Assembly: GCA_937996535.1 (NCBI GenBank)
Contig: CALKVF010000090.1
Span: forward strand, 1 to 60,402
Length of the DNA: 60,402 bases
Direction: 5' to 3'
From: an uncultured Novosphingobium sp.
GTDB taxonomy: Bacteria; Pseudomonadota; Alphaproteobacteria; Sphingomonadales; Sphingomonadaceae
Every line of letters begins with the position of its first letter. The stretch's first letter is position 1. Under the pieces are notes generated by a model. That model searched no databases. It saw only the letters and a program-made list of their open reading frames with translations, and was not told the DNA's origin. Of this stretch, positions 35,153 through 43,199 are shown piece after piece. The translations under genes and the position numbers were made by a program.

Positions 35153-36384
35153 AGACCTTGGCACCCCTGACCATCACCAACGGCCGGATCGTCGGCCCGG
35201 CGGGCGAGCCTCAGGCCGGCGCGCTGCGCTGCGCCGATGGCCGGATCGTGGCGGTGGGCGCCGCCGCCGCGCCGCAGGATGGTGACCGCGTGATCGACGC
35301 CAAGGGCGCGCTGATCGCCCCGGGACTCGTCGATCTGGGCGTTTTCGCGATCGACAAGCCGGCGTTCCATTTTGGCGGGATCACCCGCGCCGCGCTGATG
35401 CCCGATCAGGGCACCGTGCTGGACAAGCCGGCGGCGGTGCGCTTTGCCGCGCAGTCGGGCAAGCCGGACCTGTGGGTGCACCCCCTCGCTGCAGCGACCA
35501 AGGGGCTGGAAGGGCGCGAACTGGCCGAGCTGGCGCTGATGCGCGATGCCGGAGCCAAGGCGGTTGCCACCGGGCGGCGCTGGATCGCGGATTCGGGCAC
35601 GATGCACCGCCTGCTGTCCTATTGCGCGATGCTTGGGCTGGTGGTGGTCACCCATTCAGAAGATGGCGGGCTGACAGGCAGCGCGGTGGCCACGGCGGGC
35701 GAAATGGCGACCCGGCTGGGCCTGCCCTCCGCCCCGGCCGAGGCCGAGGCACTGGCCGTCGCGCGCGATATCGCGCTGGCTGAGCTGACCGGCGCGCGGC
35801 TGCATCTGCGGCAGGTCACCACGGCAGCGGCGCTCGATCTGGTGCGCAGCGCCAAGGCGCGCGGGCTGGCGGTAACCGCCGGGGTTACGCCTGCGCACTT
35901 CATGCTGTCGGACGTTTCGATCGGCGATTTTCGCACCTTCACCCGCCTCTCCCCGCCGCTGCGCAGCGAGGCAGACCGGCAGGCAGTGCGCGCCGCGCTG
36001 GCCGACGGCACGATCGACGTGATCGCCTCGGGCCACGATCCGCGCGGTCCCGAAGACAAGCGCCTGCCCTTTGCCGATGCCGAACCAGGCATGGCCGGGG
36101 CGGAAACGCTGCTGCCGCTGACCCTGGGGCTGGTCCGTGATGGGGTGATCGACACGGCCCGCGCCTTTGCGCTGCTCGCCAGCAATCCCGCAGCTTTGCT
36201 CGGGGTCGATGCCGGGCGGCTTGAAGTGGGGGCGCAGGCCGATATCGCACTGATCGATTCCGAGCGCCCGTGGGTAGTCTCGTCGGACAAGATGGCCGCA
36301 GCCGCCGGCAACACCCCGTTCGACCGTCAGGGCGTTCAGGGCCGCGTCACCGCGCTGTTCAAAGGCGGCGCCGCAATCGGCTGA
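35149..36384 (+). CDS. Dihydroorotase-like subunit, metal site degenerate (PyrC' type)
   Basis: Protein of 411 residues with a dihydroorotase fold and amidohydrolase-type strand pattern. In active enzymes the motif DxHxHxR supplies two metal ligands; here the matching place reads VDLGVFAI (residues 61-68), with no histidine. The later ligands also look lost: LHLRQVTT (218-225) has Gln where His is expected, and ASGHDPRG (293-300) has Gly in the Asp position. Only H169 (VTHSED) remains in the usual context. It is therefore probably inactive, like PyrC' of Pseudomonas, which is needed for ATCase assembly. ATGA overlap with pyrB fits. A separate active dihydroorotase should exist elsewhere in the genome. 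Confidence 0.88.
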   Translation: MKTLAPLTITNGRIVGPAGEPQAGALRCADGRIVAVGAAAAPQDGDRVIDAKGALIAPGLVDLGVFAIDKPAFHFGGITRAALMPDQGTVLDKPAAVRFAAQSGKPDLWVHPLAAATKGLEGRELAELALMRDAGAKAVATGRRWIADSGTMHRLLSYCAMLGLVVVTHSEDGGLTGSAVATAGEMATRLGLPSAPAEAEALAVARDIALAELTGARLHLRQVTTAAALDLVRSAKARGLAVTAGVTPAHFMLSDVSIGDFRTFTRLSPPLRSEADRQAVRAALADGTIDVIASGHDPRGPEDKRLPFADAEPGMAGAETLLPLTLGLVRDGVIDTARAFALLASNPAALLGVDAGRLEVGAQADIALIDSERPWVVSSDKMAAAAGNTPFDRQGVQGRVTALFKGGAAIG

Positions 36385-36390
36385 AACAGG

Positions 36391-36421
36391 CAGCCCCTCC
36401 CGCGCGGAGCGAGAGGGGCTG
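36391..36421. terminator. Hairpin between pyrB operon and SPOR gene
   Basis: CAGCCCCTC and GAGGGGCTG pair perfectly around a 13-base loop between convergent genes. It has no T run. Confidence 0.5.
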
Positions 36422-36441
36422 GCCTTACCGGGTAAGCAAAA

Positions 36442-37851
36442 TCAGTGGCGGCGGGCGTTGGCCGGCCCGGCCGGGCTGCGCGCTGGCTGGGCCTTGGCCA
36501 GCATCGGCGCAGGCTTGGCACCGCGCAGCGGAGCGGCCACCGGGCGCGCGGCATAGGCAAAGCACGAACCGCCCCGCGCCTTGAGGCTGGAACACAGGCC
36601 GCTCGCACTGCCGGCATCGAACCCGGCTGCGGCGACCCGCCAATAGCGCTTGCCGCGCACGGTCACGCCCGAAATGGACATGCGGTATTTCTTGAGCTGC
36701 GGGGTCCGCGCGGCATAGATCCCCCAGGCCCGGCGGGCGCCCTGCTGGCTGGAGAACGCCCCCAGCTGAACCAGATGCGTCGCCTTGCCCGCCACCGCAC
36801 GCGGCGCCGGACGGACAGCCGCCGCGCGGCGCGGCGCGGCCGGCATAGCGATGGCGGCATGAACCGTGCGGACCGGAGCCGGGGCGACGGCAACGGGTTC
36901 GGGTGCAGGCAGCGGCGCAGCGACTGCAACCGGCGCGAGCGCGATCGGCGCAGCAACGGGGCGATACTGCGCCAGATCGACCGCCGGCTGGCTGTGCGCC
37001 GGGGCGACGGCCGGCAATTCACCTGGGGCTGGCGCAGGACGCGCAGCCACCGGCTGCAAGCTGGCAAGCGCGCCGCTTTCGGCGGCAGCTTGTTCGGTCG
37101 CCGGGCTATCGATCAGCGCCAGCGCGGTCGGCTGGCCCTGATCGGCGCGCACCGGCACCGAAAGCAATGCGGCCACCCGCTGGCGATGATCTTCGGGGCG
37201 CGAGCGCGAGGCCCATTCGCCGATCCGGTCACTGATCTGGTTGGCGGGCACGTCCTGCGCGGCCATCAACCGCGCCTCGCGCCAGCGTCCGTCGAGCGCA
37301 TAGGCATAGGCCAGGTTCTGGCGCACCTTGGGCGTATTCTCGCCTGCGCGCAGAGTATCGGCGAGCACCGCCACCCCGCGTCCGGTTTCCCCCGCGAGCG
37401 CGAGCGCGAGCCCGCGATCCGCCGGCGGAATTGCATCGCGCCAGTCATCCAGAATGGCGACCGCTTCGCGCGGCTCGCCCGCGCCGATTTCGGCCAGGGC
37501 CAGCGACAGCGCGGTACGCGCGCTGTTGTCACCCAGCTTCATCGCATCGTTGAGCGCCTGGGCCGCGGATTCAAACCGGCCGCCCTTGAGATAGGCCGTG
37601 CCAAGCAGCGCGCGGTAGGCCGGCTCGCGCGGGGACGCGGCCACCACTTCCTCGGCCAGTTCGATCGCCTTGGCGGTCTTGCCCTTGGCCAGCGCCTCCT
37701 GAACCTTGACCGCGGTGCGATCCGGGCTCGGCCGGGCCGCAGCCGTGGTGCTCACCCCGGTGCTGGCGAGCAGGGTGACGGCAAGCACCCCGGCAAGCCC
37801 GGCAGGCAGCCCAAGGGCCTTGATCTTGCGGCGGTTGCTGATGCGGGTCAT
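36442..37851 (-). CDS. TPR and SPOR domain protein
   Basis: Exported or membrane-anchored protein of 469 residues. A hydrophobic segment (GLAGVLAVTLLASTGVS) opens it, followed by tetratricopeptide-like helices (residues ~45-220), a long Pro/Ala-rich linker and a C-terminal SPOR domain (THLVQLGAFSSQQGARRAWG..., about residues 355-430) that binds denuded glycan strands at division sites. ATG 37851 has AAAGGGA upstream. It is 26 bp after the ribbon-helix-helix gene and is probably the third gene of the ParA unit. A link between a ParA ATPase and septal peptidoglycan is inferred from this order. Confidence 0.8.
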   Translation of the reverse strand: MTRISNRRKIKALGLPAGLAGVLAVTLLASTGVSTTAAARPSPDRTAVKVQEALAKGKTAKAIELAEEVVAASPREPAYRALLGTAYLKGGRFESAAQALNDAMKLGDNSARTALSLALAEIGAGEPREAVAILDDWRDAIPPADRGLALALAGETGRGVAVLADTLRAGENTPKVRQNLAYAYALDGRWREARLMAAQDVPANQISDRIGEWASRSRPEDHRQRVAALLSVPVRADQGQPTALALIDSPATEQAAAESGALASLQPVAARPAPAPGELPAVAPAHSQPAVDLAQYRPVAAPIALAPVAVAAPLPAPEPVAVAPAPVRTVHAAIAMPAAPRRAAAVRPAPRAVAGKATHLVQLGAFSSQQGARRAWGIYAARTPQLKKYRMSISGVTVRGKRYWRVAAAGFDAGSASGLCSSLKARGGSCFAYAARPVAAPLRGAKPAPMLAKAQPARSPAGPANARRH

Positions 37852-37877
37852 GGCAGTCCCTTTCACTGGAAACGTGA

Positions 37878-38345
37878 TTACTTGGCGGCCTTGCGCGCGA
37901 CCTGCTGGGCAAGCTGCACCACTTCGGGCAGATCGGCGAGCAGGTGATCGAGCGCCTCGGTCACCAGTTGCTGGGCGCTGCGGCCCTTGAGGGTGCAGGC
38001 CAGCCGCAGCCGCAGATGGCGTTCGGCATCGACTCTGAGCGTAAAGGCACAGCGCCGCCCATCGGCGAGCGCCGAGCGGCGCGGGCCAGCGATCCGGCGG
38101 GTCAGATCCTGCTGCTGGCGCACCACGGCGGGCACTTCGGCAGCAGCAGGAACTTCAAAGACCGGGGCAACGGGGGCATGATCGCCCTCATGGCCCATGT
38201 CGTTCCAGCCGAGGTCATCCTCGGCCGCGGCGAGCATCTGGGCCGAGGCAACCGCGGCCAGCTGCGGGCGCATGGCCGGGCGGGCGGTGCCCTTGCGGGC
38301 CAGCAGGCTAGCGCCCAGCGACGCGAAAGGTTTGGCTTCGCTCAT
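37878..38345 (-). CDS. Ribbon-helix-helix-like partner of ParA
   Basis: Protein of 155 residues that I recognise only by its C-terminal part: FTLRVDAERHLRLRLA then a helix pair (SAQQLVTEALDHLL) fits a ribbon-helix-helix DNA-binding motif of the CopG/ParG kind. The N-terminal ~90 residues are low in order, Ala-rich with a basic patch (ARKGTARPAMRP), like N-terminal tails of ParG-type proteins that stimulate the ParA ATPase. It begins 17 bp after parA. No ParB-like CTPase domain is seen. Predicted to bind the 11-bp repeats upstream of parA; that is inference. Confidence 0.6.
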   Translation of the reverse strand: MSEAKPFASLGASLLARKGTARPAMRPQLAAVASAQMLAAAEDDLGWNDMGHEGDHAPVAPVFEVPAAAEVPAVVRQQQDLTRRIAGPRRSALADGRRCAFTLRVDAERHLRLRLACTLKGRSAQQLVTEALDHLLADLPEVVQLAQQVARKAAK

Positions 38346-38362
38346 GGTTCGCGCGCTCCTGC

Positions 38363-39082
38363 TCAAGACCCGGACACCCGGCGGCCAAAGCCGCCCTGGC
38401 TGCGATGCACCCCGGCCAGCGGCGAAACGCTGGCAGGCGCGGCGAACACGGTGCGGCGGAAATTCTTTTCGAGCCGGTCGGAAACATAGTTCCACAGCGC
38501 GGTGACTTCCTGCGCCGAACGGCCATTGGGATCGACTTCCATCACCGTGCGGCCATCGATCATCGAGGCGGCAAAATCGGTGCGATGGTGCAGCGTCACC
38601 GGGGCGACCGTGCCGTGCTGCGACAGCGCAACGGCGGCTTCGGACGTGATCTTGGCCTTGGGCGTGGCGGCGTTGACCACGAAGATCAGCGGCTTGCCCG
38701 CGCGTTCGCACAGGTCAACCGTGGCCCCCACGGCGCGCAGATCATGCGGGCTCGGGCGGGTCGGCACCACGATCAGTTCGGCCACCGAAATGACCGACTG
38801 GATCGCCATGGTGATTGCCGGCGGGGTATCGATCACCGCCAGGCGAAAGCCCTGCTGGCGCAGCACCGCCAGATCGGCGGCCAGCCGCGCCACGGTGGTC
38901 TGGGCAAAGGCGGGATATTCCGCCTCGCGCTCGTTCCACCAATCCGACAGCGAGCCTTGCGGATCGATGTCGATCAAGACCACCGGCCCGGCGCCCGCGC
39001 GCTGGGCCTGCACGGCAAGATGCCCGGACAAGGTGGTCTTGCCCGATCCGCCTTTTTGCGATGCCAATGCCAATACGCGCAA
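38363..39082 (-). CDS. ParA/MinD-family ATPase, orphan chromosomal
   Basis: Deviant Walker ATPase of 239 residues: KGGSGKTT (residues 10-17), IDPQGS-type motif (DIDPQGSLSDWW) and IDTPP as Walker A', all in ParA order. The start is a TTG with GAGGGGA nine bases upstream; the frame is closed by TAA 15 bp further up, so no ATG can be used. It is not the canonical parAB pair because no ParB gene follows; instead there is a ribbon-helix-helix-like gene and a SPOR protein. ParA-family orphans position chemoreceptors, carboxysomes, plasmids or division proteins. Role here unknown. Confidence 0.85.
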   Translation of the reverse strand: MRVLALASQKGGSGKTTLSGHLAVQAQRAGAGPVVLIDIDPQGSLSDWWNEREAEYPAFAQTTVARLAADLAVLRQQGFRLAVIDTPPAITMAIQSVISVAELIVVPTRPSPHDLRAVGATVDLCERAGKPLIFVVNAATPKAKITSEAAVALSQHGTVAPVTLHHRTDFAASMIDGRTVMEVDPNGRSAQEVTALWNYVSDRLEKNFRRTVFAAPASVSPLAGVHRSQGGFGRRVSGS

Positions 39083-39109
39083 AGCCCATTCCCCTCGTTA
39101 GATGGCGAT

Positions 39110-39131
39110 TCCAATTGAGATCCAATTGAGA
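39110..39131. repeat. Two exact tandem 11-bp repeats before parA
   Basis: TCCAATTGAGA occurs twice, back to back (39110-39120 and 39121-39131), 28-49 bp upstream of the parA start codon. Each copy contains the palindrome CAATTG. The 11-bp period places both copies on nearly the same DNA face. Ribbon-helix-helix regulators often bind short tandem repeats like this, so it is a candidate operator or centromere-like site. Confidence 0.55.
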
Positions 39132-39339
39132 CTGGCTGCGGGGGATCGCAGATCGTTCCTAATTTCCGGTAAACGCCGCGCCGCCGGCCTGACCAAAATT
39201 ACGCGGTTGCACTTATCCCGGCGTTGCTAACCCGATCTTCACTATGTCGATTTACCAAGCGGGCGCCCTTGGCATGGCGCGCCGCATTCGCCCGCGTGCC
39301 GCAAGGGTTGATGTGCGCGAACGGCAACGGGGTTTTTCG

Positions 39340-40440
39340 ATGGGTCGCAAGTATTTGATGGGCGCGGCGCTGGCCGCAGCGGGGCTGCTGCAGGCCGCTC
39401 CGGCACTGGCCGACACGCGCAGCGGGGTCGAAGCCTGGTCGCGCGGGGACTATGCCGGCGCGCTGCGCGAGTGGCAGGATCAGGCCGCCAAGGGCGATGC
39501 CGATGCGCTGTTCAACCTCGGCCAAGCCTACAAGCTGGGGCGCGGGGTCAAGCAAGACCTGATCCGCGCGGAAAGCTATTACGCCCAGGCCTCGGCGATG
39601 GGCCACCTCCAGGCCTCGGACAATCTCGGGCTGCTGCTGTTCCAGCGCGGCGAACGCGAAAAGGCCCTGCCCTATCTGCGCGCCGCCAGCGATCGCGGCG
39701 ATCCGCGCGCGCAGTACCTGCTCGGGATTGCCCATTTCAACGGCGGGCTGGTGCCCAAGGACTGGGTCCGCGCCTATGCCCTGACCAGCCTTGCCAACCA
39801 GCAGGGTCTGCCCCAGGCGCGCGAAGCGATGGCGCAGATGGACCGCTTTATCCCGCTCGACCAGCGCCAGCAGGGCGTTGCGCTCGCCGCCGAACTCGAT
39901 TCGCAGGCTCAGGCCACCCGCGCCCGCCAGCTTGCCGCGGTCGATCTGGGCAACACGGTTTCCACCGCTCCGGCCCAGCCAGCGCCGACTGTCGCTTCGG
40001 CCAGCACCGCCGTGGCTGAGGCCGAACGCGTTGCCCACGGCGCCAGCCCGCGCGATGCCGGAAGCGACTATGCCAAGCCGCCCGCCCCGCGCCCCGCGCC
40101 GGTCGCCGCGCCAGTTGTCGCACCGGCACCCAAGCCGGCGCCCCTGCCTGCCATCAAGCCGGCCCCGGCACCGATCCTTGCAAGCGCCCCTGCCCCCGCA
40201 CCCGCGACCGGCGGCACATGGCGGCTTCAGCTCGGCGCGTTTGGCGTACCCGCCAATGCCGATGCGCTGTGGCAGAAGGTCAAGGCCCGGCCCGAACTTG
40301 CCGGCCACCCCCGCATCAACGTGCGCGCGGGCGCTGTCACCAAACTTCAGGCCGACGGGTTTGCCACGCGCGCAGCCGCGCAGGCCGCCTGCGCCTCCTT
40401 GGCGCGCGGCGGGATCACCTGCATCGCGGCCAGCAACTGA
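39340..40440 (+). CDS. Sel1-repeat and SPOR domain protein
   Basis: Exported protein of 366 residues: signal peptide (MGAALAAAGLLQAAPALA), four or so Sel1-type repeats (ALFNLGQAYKLGRGV, QASDNLGLLLFQRGE, AQYLLGIAHFNGG) in residues ~35-165, a Pro/Ala-rich linker, and a C-terminal SPOR domain (WRLQLGAFGVPANADALW). ATG 39340 is chosen for the signal peptide. It is divergent from parA across ~257 bp, so two SPOR proteins flank the ParA/RHH pair. SPOR domains bind bare glycan at septa. Confidence 0.83.
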   Translation: MGRKYLMGAALAAAGLLQAAPALADTRSGVEAWSRGDYAGALREWQDQAAKGDADALFNLGQAYKLGRGVKQDLIRAESYYAQASAMGHLQASDNLGLLLFQRGEREKALPYLRAASDRGDPRAQYLLGIAHFNGGLVPKDWVRAYALTSLANQQGLPQAREAMAQMDRFIPLDQRQQGVALAAELDSQAQATRARQLAAVDLGNTVSTAPAQPAPTVASASTAVAEAERVAHGASPRDAGSDYAKPPAPRPAPVAAPVVAPAPKPAPLPAIKPAPAPILASAPAPAPATGGTWRLQLGAFGVPANADALWQKVKARPELAGHPRINVRAGAVTKLQADGFATRAAAQAACASLARGGITCIAASN

Positions 40441-40458
40441 GCGCTGCTGCCGCCCGGC

Positions 40459-41841
40459 TTAATTGGTGAACGGGTTCTTCGGGCTGCGCAGCATCAAGCG
40501 CACCGGCACGGCCTCGAACCCCAGTTCGCGGCGGATGCCGTTGATCAGGTAGCGTTGATAGCTGGTCGGCAGATCATCCAGCCGCGTCCCGAACAAGACG
40601 AAGCCCGGCGGGCGGGTCTTGGCCTGGGTGATATAGCGCAGCTTGATCCGGCGCCCGCCCGGGGCTGGCGGCGGATTGGCTTCGAGCGCGCTATCGAACC
40701 AGCGGTTGAGCAGGCCGGTCGGCACGCGCTTTGACCAGGCGGCGCGGATATCGAAGGCCGACTTGATCAGCTGATCGAGCCCCTTGCCGGTGCGCGCCGA
40801 AACCGCCAGCAGCGGCAGCCCGCGCACCTGCGCCAAACCTTCATCCAGCGCGGCGCGGATCCCGTTGAACAGGCCCGAGGCATCCTCGGCCACGTCCCAC
40901 TTGTTGATCGCGATGATCAACGCGCGCCCTTCTTCGAGCACCATCGAGGCGATCTTGAGATCCTGATGCTCAAGCCCGCGCGTGGCATCGAGCAGCAGCA
41001 CGACCACTTCGGCAAAATCGATCGCATGGCGGGCATCGGCCACGGCCATCTTTTCGAGCTTGTCGATGACCTGCGCCTTCTTGCGCATCCCGGCCGTGTC
41101 GATTAGCCGCACGGGCCGCGCTTCGCCGGTATCGGGATCGGTCCACTGCCAATCGACCGCGATCGAATCGCGAGTGATCCCAGCCTCGGGCCCGGTCAGC
41201 AGCCGGTCTTCCTTGAGCAGCGCGTTGATCAGCGTTGATTTGCCAGCGTTCGGACGGCCGACAATCGCCAGCTTGAGCGGCGCCTTGTTGAGCGCCTCTT
41301 CGTCCTCGTAGTCGATCGCTTCTTCGGGCTCGGGCTGAAGGTGTTCGATCAGCGGCTGCAGCGCTTCGAACAGGTCTGCCATGCCCTGACCGTGTTCGGC
41401 CGACAGCGGCACCGGATCGCCAAAGCCCAGCGCGAAGGATTCATACAGGCCGTGATCGCCTGCCTTGCCTTCGGCCTTGTTGGCCACCAGCACCACCGGC
41501 ACTTCGGCCTGCTGGCGCAGATACCGGCCAATTTCCTCGTCCATCGGGGTCAGCCCGGCGCGGGCATCGATCACGAACAGCGCGACATCGGCGCCTTCCA
41601 GCGCCGCTTCGGTCTGTGCGCGCATCCGCCCGGGCAGGCTGGCCGCGTCCTCGTCTTCCCAGCCGGCGGTGTCGACGATCGAGAAATCGAGGCCGAGCAG
41701 GTGCGCTTCGCCAAAGCGGCGATCGCGGGTGACGCCCGGCTGATCGTCAACCAGCGCAAGCCGTTTGCCGACGAGCCGGTTGAACAGCGTCGACTTGCCC
41801 ACGTTGGGACGTCCGATAATGATCACCTGAGGGAGGTTCAT
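40459..41841 (-). CDS. der: Ribosome assembly GTPase Der (EngA)
   Basis: Essential GTPase in 50S assembly, with two GTPase domains in tandem. 460 residues. G1 motifs are GRPNVGKST and GRPNAGKST; G3 motifs are DTAGW and DTAGM; both NKxD-type motifs are visible (NKAE in the first, which is atypical, and NKWD in the second). A C-terminal KH-like domain follows. ATG 41841. Divergent from the CHAP gene. Confidence 0.95.
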   Translation of the reverse strand: MNLPQVIIIGRPNVGKSTLFNRLVGKRLALVDDQPGVTRDRRFGEAHLLGLDFSIVDTAGWEDEDAASLPGRMRAQTEAALEGADVALFVIDARAGLTPMDEEIGRYLRQQAEVPVVLVANKAEGKAGDHGLYESFALGFGDPVPLSAEHGQGMADLFEALQPLIEHLQPEPEEAIDYEDEEALNKAPLKLAIVGRPNAGKSTLINALLKEDRLLTGPEAGITRDSIAVDWQWTDPDTGEARPVRLIDTAGMRKKAQVIDKLEKMAVADARHAIDFAEVVVLLLDATRGLEHQDLKIASMVLEEGRALIIAINKWDVAEDASGLFNGIRAALDEGLAQVRGLPLLAVSARTGKGLDQLIKSAFDIRAAWSKRVPTGLLNRWFDSALEANPPPAPGGRRIKLRYITQAKTRPPGFVLFGTRLDDLPTSYQRYLINGIRRELGFEAVPVRLMLRSPKNPFTN

Positions 41842-41954
41842 TGCGCTGCCCTGCAAGCCCCGGCAAGAATTTGCAAGCAATGCGGCAGGGTTTTGCCTCC
41901 GTTAACCATTTGCCGCAGGCCCGCCCTAACCCTGATCTGCCAGTAAGCGCGGCG

Positions 41955-42620
41955 ATGAAACGTCGGGCAATCCTTCTGCTGGCCATGTTCGGGGCGACCC
42001 TGTCGGCCCCGGCGATCGCGCGCAGCATCGATTTCGACGAAAGCACCAGCGTGTCCGATTCGGGCGACACCACGCTGCCGCCCTACCTGCAATGCGTGCC
42101 CTATGCCCGGCAGGTCAGCGGCATCAACATCTACGGCGATGCGCACACCTGGTGGGATCAGGCCGGCGGGCAATATGCCCGCGGATACCGCCCCAGGGTC
42201 GGCGCGGTGATGACCTTCAAGCCGCATGGCAATTCGACGCTTGGCCATGTCGCGGCGGTCAGCCGGATCGTCGATCCGCGCACGATCCTCGTACGCCACG
42301 CCAACTGGAGCCCGATCAACGGCCGCCGCGGCCAGATCGAGGACAACGTCGAGGTGGTTGACGTATCGCCGGACAACGACTGGTCCGAAGTGCGGGTGTG
42401 GTATGCGCCGATCCAGGCTCTGGGCGGATCGCACTGGCCGGTTCAGGGCTTCATCTATCCGGGCAAGCCCAAGCTGCCGGACAGCAAGCTGGCGAACAAG
42501 GCGGGCGATGCCGGCAAGAACCGCACTGCCGCGCCGCGCCTGGCCGTGCTGGCTAAGCCTTCTGCCGCCAAGCGCGCCGATCCGATCGGGCAGCTGATCA
42601 GCGCCAAGCTCGGCTGGTAA
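41955..42620 (+). CDS. Secreted CHAP domain amidase/peptidase
   Basis: Protein of 221 residues with a signal peptide (AILLLAMFGATLSAPAIA). The CHAP catalytic pair is present: C47 in YLQCVPYARQVSG and H98 in TLGHVAAVSRI, with an Asn in HANW further on. CHAP enzymes cut peptidoglycan crosslinks or stem peptides, for cell separation or remodelling. ATG 41955. The C-terminal ~50 residues are basic and Ala/Lys-rich, perhaps for wall binding. Divergent from der. Confidence 0.87.
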   Translation: MKRRAILLLAMFGATLSAPAIARSIDFDESTSVSDSGDTTLPPYLQCVPYARQVSGINIYGDAHTWWDQAGGQYARGYRPRVGAVMTFKPHGNSTLGHVAAVSRIVDPRTILVRHANWSPINGRRGQIEDNVEVVDVSPDNDWSEVRVWYAPIQALGGSHWPVQGFIYPGKPKLPDSKLANKAGDAGKNRTAAPRLAVLAKPSAAKRADPIGQLISAKLGW

Positions 42621-42627
42621 GCGCAGC

Positions 42628-42645
42628 CCTCCCCGCTTGGGGAGG
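42628..42645. terminator. Hairpin after the CHAP gene
   Basis: CCTCCCC and GGGGAGG pair around GCTT eight bases after the CHAP stop, between convergent genes. It has no T run. Confidence 0.55.
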
Positions 42646-42659
42646 ACCACGCCAAATAA

Positions 42660-42947
42660 TCAGGCTTTCGCGATCGGCGGATTATCGCCCAGATCTTCAA
42701 ACCAGGCTTCGACCGGGCCATTGAGCTTGATGGTCAGCGGCTGGCCCTTGCGGTCCATGGTCTTGCCGGCCTGGACGCGCACCCAGCCCTCGGAAATGCA
42801 GTATTCCTCGACGTTGGTGCGCACCACGCCCTTGAAGCGGATGCCGATCCCGCGCTGGAGCTTGTCTGCATCGAAAAACTCGCTGCGCGGGTTGATCGCG
42901 AGGTGGTCGGGCGGCACATCGGTGCCGGAAGTGGTTTGTTCGCTCAT
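42660..42947 (-). CDS. DUF3297 family protein
   Basis: Small cytoplasmic protein of 95 residues; the core (PPDHLAINPRSEFFD, GIGIRFKG, EGWVRVQAGK) matches DUF3297, a conserved proteobacterial family without known function. ATG 42947 is chosen: the frame continues 12 residues upstream without support. It stands alone 102 bp upstream of the divergent tRNA-Val. Confidence 0.83.
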   Translation of the reverse strand: MSEQTTSGTDVPPDHLAINPRSEFFDADKLQRGIGIRFKGVVRTNVEEYCISEGWVRVQAGKTMDRKGQPLTIKLNGPVEAWFEDLGDNPPIAKA

Positions 42948-43049
42948 GGTCACGCGCTCTATCCCGCTTTCCCCGCTTGTCAATTCGCGCGAAGCCCTCT
43001 AAGGGCCCGCTCTCGGTTCAACGGCCCCTGGCCTTGGCCGCACGGAAGT

Positions 43050-43124
43050 GGGCGCGTAGCTCAGTGGTAGAGCACACCCTTCACACGGGTGGGGTCGCAG
43101 GTTCAATCCCTGCCGCGCCCACCA
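43050..43124 (+). tRNA. tRNA-Val (anticodon CAC)
   Basis: 75-nt tRNA. Acceptor GGGCGCG pairs with CGCGCCC, the anticodon arm is CACCC-TTCACAC-GGGTG, T arm GGTTCAATCC, and CCA is encoded at the 3' end. It reads GUG codons. Confidence 0.97.
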
Positions 43125-43199
43125 CTTCCGCCTCCTGACATGGCTAGAACAGCACGCTTCGGTTGAAAGCCGGGGCCTTAGCGGGCATAGGCCTGCGCC

